From JASJBU01 sp963790775 (GTDB lineage: Bacteria; Pseudomonadota; Gammaproteobacteria; Chromatiales; Chromatiaceae): 64,000 bases of DNA. A model generated the notes under the pieces. It saw only the letters and a program-made list of their open reading frames with translations. It was not told the DNA's origin and did no database searches. The translations under genes and the position numbers were made by a program. This document shows positions 31,285 to 39,333 of this stretch, in pieces (within the stretch, counting starts at the first letter, position 1; each line of letters begins with the position of its first letter). The DNA lies in assembly GCA_963790775.1 (NCBI GenBank), contig CAWBPR010000005.1, forward strand, positions 764,915-828,914. The letters run 5' to 3'.

Positions 31285-31313
31285 CTCTGCCATCCGGCAG
31301 GGAGTGCTTTTTT
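31285..31313 (+). terminator. Rho-independent terminator
   Basis: Stem CTCTGCC (31285-31291) pairs with GGCAGGG (31296-31302), with one G-T wobble, around loop ATCC. A run of six T (31308-31313) follows. It lies 30 bases after the small plus-strand gene and before the 3' end of convergent uppP. Confidence 0.6.
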
Positions 31314-31352
31314 CCGCCGCAATTTCTACCCATCATTTCAGGGTGCTGATGG

Positions 31353-32156
31353 CTACAACAGCACCACGATAAGTATCGCACCACCCAACACCAGTCTGTA
31401 GATGACAAACGGTCCCATGCCGATGCGTTCAATGAACTGCAGGAAGAAATGGATGCACAGGTAGGCGCTGACGAAGGAGAGCAGGGCGCCGATGGTCAGG
31501 GAGGTCCAGTCGACAGCCATCTCACTCTGGATCAGGTCCAGCGTCACCAAGCCACCGGACATGAAAATAGTCGGGATTGAGATCAGGAACGAGAAGCGTG
31601 AGGCTGCCCGTCTGGTCAGGCCCAGGAACAGCCCGGCCGTCATGGTGATCCCCGACCGCGAGGTGCCCGGAATGATTGCCACCGCCTGAAACAGTCCGAT
31701 GATCAGGGCGTCGCGCCAGTTGACGGTGTATTCGTCCCGCTGCCGTTTGCCCATCCTGTCCGCCGCCAGCAGCAGAATGCCAAAGCCGATGGTGGTCGCT
31801 GCAATCACCAGCGGGCTGCGCAGGTCGCCTTCCACCCAGGATTTCATGAGCAGCCCGAACACGCCAACCGGCAGGGTGGCGAGAATGATCATCCAACCCA
31901 GCCTTGCATCCCGGGAGCCGGCTTTCGGATTGCTCAACGAAGAGAGAAAATCGCCACCGATGGTGATCACCTCGTGGCGGAAATAGCCGACCACCGCGGC
32001 CAGAGAGCCGACATGCACCGCGACGTCGAAGGCCAGTCCCTGATCTGCATAGCCCAGTACAACGGGCGCAAGAATCAGGTGAGCGGAGCTGGAAATGGGG
32101 AGAAACTCTGTGAGCCCCTGTAAAGCGGCCAGAATGAAGATTTGCAGCAGTTCCAT
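31353..32156 (-). CDS. uppP: Undecaprenyl-diphosphatase
   Basis: 267-residue integral membrane phosphatase (BacA/UppP family) that recycles undecaprenyl diphosphate to the monophosphate carrier for peptidoglycan and polysaccharide synthesis. The active-site motifs are ALQGLTEFLPISSSAHL near the N-terminus and PGTSRSGIT near residue 160, with about seven or eight membrane helices and the usual length. It lies 89 bases after galE on the same strand, a sensible cell-envelope pairing. Mild bacitracin resistance is a known family effect. Confidence 0.93.
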   Translation of the reverse strand: MELLQIFILAALQGLTEFLPISSSAHLILAPVVLGYADQGLAFDVAVHVGSLAAVVGYFRHEVITIGGDFLSSLSNPKAGSRDARLGWMIILATLPVGVFGLLMKSWVEGDLRSPLVIAATTIGFGILLLAADRMGKRQRDEYTVNWRDALIIGLFQAVAIIPGTSRSGITMTAGLFLGLTRRAASRFSFLISIPTIFMSGGLVTLDLIQSEMAVDWTSLTIGALLSFVSAYLCIHFFLQFIERIGMGPFVIYRLVLGGAILIVVLL

Positions 32157-32245
32157 GTTCGGCGTTATGTCTGGTGTGGCAATGATGAAGATTCCCTCCC
32201 CGGTTGGGGAGGGAAAAGGGATTTATTCAGAGGTGTGGATCGATC

Positions 32246-33241
32246 CTACTGCCAGGGTGATTCCAACTGCTGCCGCTCCCAGGCCAGGCTGGATTCGGCG
32301 ATCTTGGCCAGGTCGTCGTAGCTGGGTTGCCAGCCCAGCACTTCGCGTACTTTCGCTGCGCCGGCGATCAGAGAGGGAGGGTCGCCGGCGCGACGCTCGG
32401 TTTCAATGATGTTCAAAGGCTTGCCATCCGCCTGCTCAACCGCCTTGAGCAGTTCGCGGACCGAATAACCATGGCCGTAGCCGCAATTGAGGGTGGCCGA
32501 TTCACCGCCTTTACGCAGGTAATCCAGCGCCTTGACATGCGCATGCGCCAGATCCTCCACATGGATATAGTCACGCACGCCGGTGCCGTCGGGCGTTGGG
32601 TAGTCGGTGCCGAAGATATACACGGCATCCCGTTTGCCTACCGCCGTTTCACAGGCGACCTTGGTCAACAGGGTCGCTTTGGGCGTGGACTGGCCGATGC
32701 GTCCCTGGGGATCGCAGCCTGCCACGTTGAAGTAGCGTAGGGCCACGTAGTTCAAGTCGGTCGCCGCGGCGAGATCCCGCAGCATCATTTCCGACATCAG
32801 CTTTGAAGTGCCGTAGGGATTGATCGGATTAGTGGGGGCGTCTTCGAAGGCAATGTCCGTATCAGGGATGCCGTAGACCGCTGCGGTGGAGGAGAAGACA
32901 AAGTTCTTCACGCCGGCCTCAGCGCAGCATTCGAGCAGATTACGGGTGTTGCAGGTATTGTTGCCGTAGTACTTGAGCGGGTTCTCCACTGACTCGGGAA
33001 CCACAGTATGGGCGGCGAAGTGCATGACGGTGTCGATTTCATGTTCTCTGAGCACCTGCCGGATCAGTTCACGGTCACCGGTATCGCCTATCACCAGTTC
33101 ACCATATAACACCGCCTGTCTGAACCCAGTGGAGAGGTTGTCCAAGGTGATCAGGCGTTCACCGGCCTCACCTAATTGTCGTGCAGTATGGCTGCCGATA
33201 TAACCGGCGCCGCCTGTAACAAGAATCCCTTTACGGCTCAT
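32246..33241 (-). CDS. galE: UDP-glucose 4-epimerase
   Basis: 331-residue extended SDR that interconverts UDP-glucose and UDP-galactose. The NAD motif is GGAGYIGSHTARQL (about 8-21), the active-site Ser/Thr is in FSSTAAVYG (about 117) and the Y-x3-K is in NPYGTSKLMSE (about 143). CGYGHGYSVRELL and GDPPSL are GalE signatures. Upstream of the start is the palindromic repeat at 33369-33391, and uppP follows. Confidence 0.93.
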   Translation of the reverse strand: MSRKGILVTGGAGYIGSHTARQLGEAGERLITLDNLSTGFRQAVLYGELVIGDTGDRELIRQVLREHEIDTVMHFAAHTVVPESVENPLKYYGNNTCNTRNLLECCAEAGVKNFVFSSTAAVYGIPDTDIAFEDAPTNPINPYGTSKLMSEMMLRDLAAATDLNYVALRYFNVAGCDPQGRIGQSTPKATLLTKVACETAVGKRDAVYIFGTDYPTPDGTGVRDYIHVEDLAHAHVKALDYLRKGGESATLNCGYGHGYSVRELLKAVEQADGKPLNIIETERRAGDPPSLIAGAAKVREVLGWQPSYDDLAKIAESSLAWERQQLESPWQ

Positions 33242-33368
33242 TGAATATCCCCAACATAGAATAGAAAAACCAGCAGATGATACCGGCTGAGCAGAGAGGA
33301 GTCATGCCGGTATTTTGGCTTTTTGTAAATACTGGACAATATTTGACCTTTTTATATTCCATCATCGG

Positions 33369-33391
33369 TAGGGTGCGCCGTGCGCACCCTA
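33369..33391. repeat. REP-like palindrome
   Basis: A perfect 10-base inverted repeat, TAGGGTGCGC and GCGCACCCTA, around a 3-base loop (CGT). It lies 17 bases after the tatD stop and before galE. Palindromes of this composition are dispersed between genes in many proteobacteria. It could also act as a terminator for tatD, though no T run follows on the minus strand. Confidence 0.6.
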
Positions 33392-33407
33392 AGGAGCCTC
33401 CCGATAT

Positions 33408-34163
33408 TTAAATGCCGAACAGCAGCCGGGTGTTTTGGCGGGTCTGCTCTTCGATTCTTTCCAGCGGTTCGTTGCGCAGCTCGCTGATGGTCTGCAGTAT
33501 GGTGGGCAGATAGGCCGGTTCGTTGCGCTCCCCCCGGTGGCTGCTGTCCGGCTGGTCCGGTGCGTCGGTCTCCAGCAGGATGGCATTCAGCGGCAGGACC
33601 TGGATCAGTCTGCGTAGTTTTTTCGCCCGCTCGTAGGTGATCGGCCCCCCGAAACTCAGCACAAAACCCAGGTCAATGAGTCGCCGGGCCTGTTGTTCAC
33701 TGCCGGAGTAGCTGTGCAACACACCACGTACGCCGGGAAACCGTCGCAGGGTATTGATGACCTCTTCCACCGACCTGCGGGCGTGGATGATCACCGGCAG
33801 GTCGAACTCCTTCGCCACTTCGAGCTGCCCCTCAAAATAGATTTGTTGTTTTTCGGGCTGCGGGTCACTGATATAAAAGTCGAGGCCACACTCCCCAATG
33901 GCCACGGGCTGCTCGCGGTCCGCCCACTCGTATAGGCTGGAAAGATCTTCGGGGAGATGATCCGCCAGATACATGGGATGCAGGCCATAGGTCGGATGCA
34001 GCTCCGGGTAGTCGACACAGAGCTGTCTGATCCTCGGCCACCAGGCCGCCTTCACAGCCGGGATCACCTGTTCGGTCACCCCGGCAGCATGGGCCCGCTG
34101 CAGGGCCTGCGGCCGGTCCACATCAAAGCTTTCGTCGTCGAAATGGCAGTGGGAGTCGATCAT
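33408..34163 (-). CDS. TatD family metal-dependent hydrolase
   Basis: About 251 residues. Metal-binding motifs are MIDSHCHFDD at the N-terminus, IGECGLDFY (Glu about 93), VIIHARRS (His about 128), LHSYSGS (His about 153) and LLETDAPD (Asp about 203), the full TatD amidohydrolase set. Members are 3'-5' DNA exonucleases or quality-control nucleases. I chose ATG 34163 because it overlaps the yaaA stop as ATGA, implying coupling; an in-frame ATG at 34181 is possible. Confidence 0.9.
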   Translation of the reverse strand: MIDSHCHFDDESFDVDRPQALQRAHAAGVTEQVIPAVKAAWWPRIRQLCVDYPELHPTYGLHPMYLADHLPEDLSSLYEWADREQPVAIGECGLDFYISDPQPEKQQIYFEGQLEVAKEFDLPVIIHARRSVEEVINTLRRFPGVRGVLHSYSGSEQQARRLIDLGFVLSFGGPITYERAKKLRRLIQVLPLNAILLETDAPDQPDSSHRGERNEPAYLPTILQTISELRNEPLERIEEQTRQNTRLLFGI

Positions 34164-34927
34164 CCGCGGCTGAAAACCCATTGATCCCCTTTCGACAAGG
34201 CCTCGTTATAGGCGTAATCGTCCACATCGAATCCTTTGATCGCCTCTGGTTCAGACAGCCGGTTTTCGATGATGTAGCGGCTCATCAGTCCGCGGGCCTT
34301 TTTTGCATAGAAACCGATCATCTTGTACCCATCCGGTTTTTTTTCCTTGAACTGTGGGGTGATGATCCTGCCCTTGAGCAGCTTGGGCTTGACCGACTTG
34401 AAGTACTCATTGGAGGCCAGGTTGATCAACACATCGTCGCCCTGTTTTTTGAGCGCCTGGTTGAGCGCTTCGGTGATCGTCTTACCCCAGAATGCATAGA
34501 GATCCTTGCCCTGCTCGTTGGGCAGTCTGGTGCCCATTTCCAAGCGGTAGGGCGCCATCAGGTCCAAGGGGCGCAATACCCCATACAGCCCGGAAAGAAT
34601 GCGCAGATGGTCCTGGGCATAGGCGAGGTCCTGCTCGGAGAGGGTTTCCGCATCCAGTCCGGTATACACATCCCCCTTCATCGCCAGGGCGGCCTGCTTG
34701 GCGTTTTTTGTGGTGAAGGGCGTCTTCCAGTCGTGGTAGCGATCAAAATTCAGCTCCGCCAGCTTGATGCTCAGTTTCATCAACTCCGCCAGATCCAGGG
34801 CGGAATAGTTGCGCAGGTTATTGATCAGTAGTTGGGACTGCTTGAGGAAGGCCGGCTTGGTGTGGCTTTGCGTCACCGGCGGGGTTGCGTAATCAAGGGT
34901 TTTGGCGGGGGAGATAACAATCAGCAT
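34160..34927 (-). CDS. yaaA: Peroxide stress protein YaaA
   Basis: About 255 residues. MLIVISPAKTLDY at the start, LYGVLRPLDLMAPYRLEMGT (about 120) and MIGFYAKKARGLM (about 210) are diagnostic of the YaaA/DUF328 family. In E. coli the protein lowers free iron under peroxide stress and binds DNA. The start is ATG 34927; a GTG/ATG 9 bases upstream also exists. It overlaps tatD by 4 bases. Confidence 0.93.
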   Translation of the reverse strand: MLIVISPAKTLDYATPPVTQSHTKPAFLKQSQLLINNLRNYSALDLAELMKLSIKLAELNFDRYHDWKTPFTTKNAKQAALAMKGDVYTGLDAETLSEQDLAYAQDHLRILSGLYGVLRPLDLMAPYRLEMGTRLPNEQGKDLYAFWGKTITEALNQALKKQGDDVLINLASNEYFKSVKPKLLKGRIITPQFKEKKPDGYKMIGFYAKKARGLMSRYIIENRLSEPEAIKGFDVDDYAYNEALSKGDQWVFSRG

Positions 34928-35031
34928 GGAACTCACTACCTTCTACGTTTTATACTGCACATCTTCGCCAGACGCGAGTGGAAAAACAACCGCAATCCAT
35001 CCAGGGTTGTGGCGGTCTTTAAATTAAAACA

Positions 35032-35328
35032 ATGATTAATCAGGATAAACAAGCCATCCTAGAGCGGCTGCTGCAACTGGTGCAGGAGCTCTATGCCGAG
35101 ACGCAGGGCCTGGTCGCCAGCGAGAGTGATCTTCAGCTCTGGTACAACCGGGGCTATGCGAATGGCATGATTCGGGTAATGCGTGAAAAGAATCATGCAG
35201 GTCGGCTGGTTGGCCTGGTTGAGATCGATCCGGATGACACCCTCGCCGGTGAGGAATTTCTGCCCTGGGGCAAGGCCTATCGGCACGGATTTGAGATGGG
35301 CGAGCAGGAGACCAGAGAGGTTTTGTGA
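35032..35328 (+). CDS. Conserved hypothetical protein
   Basis: 98 residues, acidic, soluble. An N-terminal helix (QAILERLLQLVQELYAET) is followed by a compact domain (LQLWYNRGYANGMIRVM, PWGKAYRHGFEMGEQE). I do not recognise a named family. It is divergent from yaaA and 72 bases before the exonuclease III gene on the same strand. Confidence 0.6.
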   Translation: MINQDKQAILERLLQLVQELYAETQGLVASESDLQLWYNRGYANGMIRVMREKNHAGRLVGLVEIDPDDTLAGEEFLPWGKAYRHGFEMGEQETREVL

Positions 35329-35400
35329 TCCGTCCAACTGTTTGCCGGTGAGGTCATCCAGGTCCGGCTGCATCCTATTACCAAGAATCGGTTTTGTGCA

Positions 35401-36217
35401 ATGAAAGTCATCTCCTTCAACACTAACGGTATCCGTACCCGCGAGCATCAGCTGACCAAATTGCGGGATCTCTATGCGCCCGACGTGATCGGTATCCAGG
35501 AGACCAAGGTGCAGGATGATCGATTTCCCGCTGGAGATGATCAATGGGCTCGGCTACCAGGCTCACTATCATGGCCAGAAGACCCACTACGGTGTGGCCC
35601 TGCTCTCCCGCCGGGAACCCCTGCAGGTGCAGAAAGGTTTTCCGACGGATGACGGAGATGCACAGCGGCGGATCATCATTGGGTGTTACGAAACCCCCAA
35701 GGGAGGCTCGATTGGCATCATCAATGGCTATTTTCCGCAAGGCGAGAGTCGTGACCATGCGGTCAAATTTCCCGCCAAGCGCAAATTCTATGCGGACCTG
35801 CTCAGCTACCTGGAACAGAATCACGATCCATCGGATTCTCTACTGGTGATCGGGGATATGAACATCGCCCCGTTGGATCTGGACATCGGCATAGGTCCGG
35901 ACAATGCAAAACGCTGGCTGAAGACCGGCAAGTGCAGTTTTCTGCCCGAGGAGCGGGAGTGGCTTGAAAAGCTTCAGGGCTGGGGCCTTTACGATACCTA
36001 CCGCACCTGTCACCCGGAGGTGGATGACCGCTTCAGCTGGTTTGACTATCGCAGCAGAGGGTTTGACCGGGAGCCGAAGCGTGGGCTGCGTATCGATCTG
36101 GTGCTGGCCACCCGCACCCTCAATGAGCACTGTGTCGATGCGGGTATCGCCTACGATATCCGGAGTATGGAGAAACCTTCGGACCATTGCCCGGTGTGGG
36201 CGGAATTTGATTATTAG
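35401..36217 (+). pseudogene. xthA: Exodeoxyribonuclease III with one frameshift
   Basis: ExoIII acts as AP endonuclease and 3'-5' exonuclease in base-excision repair. The first part (MKVISFNTNGIR, IGIQETKVQDDRFP) is in frame 1, and from about 35525 the protein continues in frame 2 with LEMINGLGYQAHYHGQKTHYG, a direct join. One extra base around 35524-35530, in the TTTCCC run, explains it. Catalytic residues are otherwise present: QETK (Glu), NGYFPQG, GDMNIAP (Asp/Asn), RIDLVL and SDHCPVW (final Asp-His). Full length would be about 271 residues, normal for the family. A base-call error is likely. Confidence 0.88.
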
Positions 36218-36219
36218 CT

Positions 36220-36997
36220 ATGTCCAGGTGCCGGGCGAGCTTCCGGTTCTACGAAGAACTCAACGATTTTCTGCCACCGGAGCAACGTAAACGCGACATC
36301 GAGCAATATTTCGCAGCTGCCGGTTCCGGTGCGGCATCTGATTGAGACCCTGGGTGTGCCGCACACCGAGGTGGAGGTGATTCTGGTGAATGGTGTTTCG
36401 GTCGGTCTGGAACACCCCCTGCAGAATGGTGACCGGGTCAGTGTTTACCCGGTTTTCGAGTCGCTGGATGTGACGCCGTTGCTACGGATTCGGCAAACTC
36501 CCTTGCGCAATCCGCGTTTTCTGGCGGATGCGCACCTGGGTAAACTGGCGCACTTACTGCGCATGCTGGGGTTCGATACCCTGTTTTTCAACGATACCGG
36601 AGATCCGCATCTGGCAACTCTTTCGGCTGATCAGGGCAGGGTGTTGTTGACCCGGGACAAGGCGTTACTGATGCGCAGGAAGGTGGCCCATGGCTGCTAC
36701 ATCCGCTCGGGAGAACCCAGACAACAACTGCTCCAGGTACTGAATAGATTGAATCTGCAGAATATGCTGCACCCTTTCAACCGCTGTATGGAATGCAACA
36801 GCCTGCTGGAATCCGTGTTGAAGCGTGAAGTGGAAGCTGCTCTGCCCAAAGGTGTGACTTGTCACTATAATGAGTTCTGGCGATGTACCGGCTGTGGGCG
36901 TGTCTATTGGAAGGGACATCACTACCAGGCCATGCGGGAGTGGATCGGTACGCTGCAACATGAACTGACTGCCAAGTGGCAGGATGAAACTCACTGA
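36220..36997 (+). pseudogene. Mut7-C RNase-domain protein with ubiquitin-like N-terminus, one frameshift
   Basis: ATG 36220 opens a frame (SFRFYEELNDFLPPEQRKRD) that is the N-terminus of this family, but it is lost near 36308-36313. The rest, from VRHLIETLGVPHTEVEVILV, continues one frame over to 36997. A ThiS/MoaD-like domain comes first (to about residue 90), then the Mut7-C PIN-like nuclease (LADAHLGKLAHLLRMLGFDT, LLTRDKALL), then a zinc ribbon with C-x2-C pairs (CMEC and CTGC). One extra base would explain the break. The gene starts 3 bases after the xthA stop. Confidence 0.82.
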
Positions 36998-37012
36998 ATA
37001 ATTGACAACCCC

Positions 37013-37555
37013 ATGACCAGACTTGTAATACTTCTTTGCGCACTGTTTCTGTATGGTTTCAGCAGTGCCGGCATAGCAGCTGATGAATGCGTACAAAAGG
37101 TATTCAAGGACTATTGTCTGGGTGGCAGCATGAGCCAGCAGCTTGAAAAAACCCCGCCGGATATGCGGCCGCAGACCAACGGAGAGAGAGCGGGTGTGAT
37201 CATTAACGCAGACAATGAGAAGATCTACGTGATGGCATACAAAGGGATCATCTACAAGGTCCTGCATACTTACGAACCGAATACCCAGAATACCATGAAG
37301 GATCTCAGGCGACGTCTACAGCGGCAATACGGCAACTACCAGGACCAGAGCGAATATCCCGACAATACCAAGAACAAGTCACGCCAGGTGAGCGCCATTC
37401 GGCGTGGAGAGGGTGAAATGAAAAACGTCTGGCAACTGCCGGGGCAGCACTGGCGGGTCGAACTGGGCTGGACTCGCAAGCTGGGTATCTCTGTCGCCTA
37501 TTTTGTGAACGAACTGGATGCACTGCAAAAAGAGGTGGCCTGGCAGGGGCTTTGA
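37013..37555 (+). CDS. Secreted hypothetical protein
   Basis: 180 residues. A classic signal peptide (LVILLCALFLYGFSSAGIAA, cleavage after AxA near 23) points to the periplasm. The mature part has two Cys close together (about 26 and 35), possibly a disulfide, and a basic middle region. No family recognised. It begins 16 bases after the Mut7-C gene and may be in one unit with it. Confidence 0.6.
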   Translation: MTRLVILLCALFLYGFSSAGIAADECVQKVFKDYCLGGSMSQQLEKTPPDMRPQTNGERAGVIINADNEKIYVMAYKGIIYKVLHTYEPNTQNTMKDLRRRLQRQYGNYQDQSEYPDNTKNKSRQVSAIRRGEGEMKNVWQLPGQHWRVELGWTRKLGISVAYFVNELDALQKEVAWQGL

Positions 37556-37889
37556 CCTGCCTGTCACGTACCTGGATATAGGTAATAAATCAGTGATGAT
37601 GAAAGTGGAATCTTATCAATACCAGCCTTGATGCCACTCAATGAAATGACACGACTACGACCAAACTCTCAATGGTTATGCACTGACTTATAGTTAGCTC
37701 CATGATGGAAGTAGGTGTTGGCAGAGTTACGAAAAAAGGTTCTACCGTATCCAATATCGTTGATAGGTTTTCTTTGAAAATGGCTGCAGCGTGCTGCGGA
37801 CCTTTGCGGAGACTCAGTGATCTTTCGGAACCAGCCACTAACCGTCAATCAAACATGCCATATCTTATGGTACCCTGCCCGCCTCTTTT
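37556..37889. other. Spacer between convergent genes
   Basis: 334 bases between the secreted hypothetical gene and the 3' end of the adaptor gene. No credible coding frame, RNA gene or clear terminator hairpin seen. Confidence 0.4.
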
Positions 37890-39089
37890 TTACCTCTGCT
37901 TTACACGCACCTGATCTTCAATGGTGTTGTCGGGATGAGTGATGACAGTTTCACCTTCCGTTATACCCTCAAGGATCTGGGCGGAAAGACCGTTGCGCTG
38001 ACCCACTTTTACGATGCGGTGTATCGCCTTTCCATTTTCCATGAGAAATACTGCCCAGCTATCATTGAAACGGAACAAGGCGCTGGCGGGTATCAGCAGG
38101 ACATCATCGGCTTCCCAGAGAATAAATTCGGCTTCAACGCGATAACCGTCACCGAGGCTTTGCCATTCAGTAGATTCTGAGGTGATGTCCGAGATCACCA
38201 ATACACGTTGCTCCTCCACCCCGAGTGCGGAGACTTTGGTAAAACCAACCGGTTCGACGATTCGCACCTGGCCCTCCAATGGTTTTTCACCCCCCCAGCG
38301 ATGGAATATGACGCGCATGCCCGGTTTTAACTTTACGGCATCCGCCGAGAGCACGTCCGTTTCAATCTCCAATGATCGGGTATCACCGATTTCAAGCAAT
38401 AACTGGCCGGCAGCGACTACGCCTTCGCATTTCTGGTGTATCTTGAGTAGTCTGCCGGTTATTGGCGCACGAACTTGTACATTTTCTGCAGCGTTGATCT
38501 TGCCTTTGTCGCCGGTATAGCTCAACGCGGTACGGGCTGCTTCAAGTTCGTAACGCGCAACATCCACAGAAAATTCAGCCGATCGCTTTGCCGCTCGGGT
38601 ACTCCGAGCCAGTGCTGCTGCCTGGTCCAATTGATCCTGGGCAATGTGTCCTTTCTCTGCCAGGGGCTTGAGCCGCGTCAGTTCTATATTGGCAAGATCC
38701 GCTTCTGCCAGAGCCGATTTTGCGGTTTGTTCGGCGGCACGCAGGGCGGATTCTGCGGCTGCGACGCGGGACTGCGCCTCAGCCCGACTACGCGGGTCGA
38801 GCGCCTGGGATTGCAGTGGTTCGATATTGATAAGAACTTGGTCCTTCTCCAAAAAGTCACCAACATTCAGGTCAATACGGCAGGTCGTTCCCGCTACTGG
38901 TGCAGAAATGTCATAACGATCGATGACACGGGTCTTGCCTTCTTCCTCGACGCTCACCTGCATTGGGCCGCGTACGGCCTCGGCGATATCCACCAGTCTT
39001 GGCTGAGGCCGGAATCCGTAGATCAAGGCTGCGATAATCAACATCAGTATCGCAAGCCAGATGAGTCTTTTTCGCCAAACTAAATTCAT
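37890..39089 (-). CDS. HlyD/MacA-type efflux periplasmic adaptor
   Basis: About 399 residues from ATG 39089; the frame extends to 39188 but the added residues do not look like a signal. A membrane helix (about 9-27) is followed by lipoyl halves (RIDLNVGDFLEKDQVLINIE and VRAPITGRLLKI), an Ala-rich coiled-coil hairpin (about 100-180) and beta-barrel domains. It is the third gene of an ATPase-permease-adaptor set on the minus strand, separated from the permease by 244 non-coding bases. It would bridge to an outer-membrane channel not encoded here. Confidence 0.88.
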   Translation of the reverse strand: MNLVWRKRLIWLAILMLIIAALIYGFRPQPRLVDIAEAVRGPMQVSVEEEGKTRVIDRYDISAPVAGTTCRIDLNVGDFLEKDQVLINIEPLQSQALDPRSRAEAQSRVAAAESALRAAEQTAKSALAEADLANIELTRLKPLAEKGHIAQDQLDQAAALARSTRAAKRSAEFSVDVARYELEAARTALSYTGDKGKINAAENVQVRAPITGRLLKIHQKCEGVVAAGQLLLEIGDTRSLEIETDVLSADAVKLKPGMRVIFHRWGGEKPLEGQVRIVEPVGFTKVSALGVEEQRVLVISDITSESTEWQSLGDGYRVEAEFILWEADDVLLIPASALFRFNDSWAVFLMENGKAIHRIVKVGQRNGLSAQILEGITEGETVITHPDNTIEDQVRVKQR

Positions 39090-39333
39090 GATCCTAGATT
39101 CCTCAGTTAACCGCTCCATTCTGCTGTTAACAAGTTGAAATACTGTTTGTTTTGTACGATGAACACCGCCACCCACTGAGTGAATCACGCTATGGGGTAG
39201 ATTGCACGCTTGTGGCGGCGCATGTCTGCGTTACAACTCCTTGGAATAGAATAGCTATTCCGCGTCATTGCGCCTTGACCTTCACCACCACAAACGCACT
39301 CTCTACCCCATCCAACTGAGGATTCTAGGATGA

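Noticed and set aside
37702..37914. 70-codon plus-strand frame between convergent genes
   Set aside because: It overlaps the adaptor's 3' end, has no ribosome site and no protein-like pattern.
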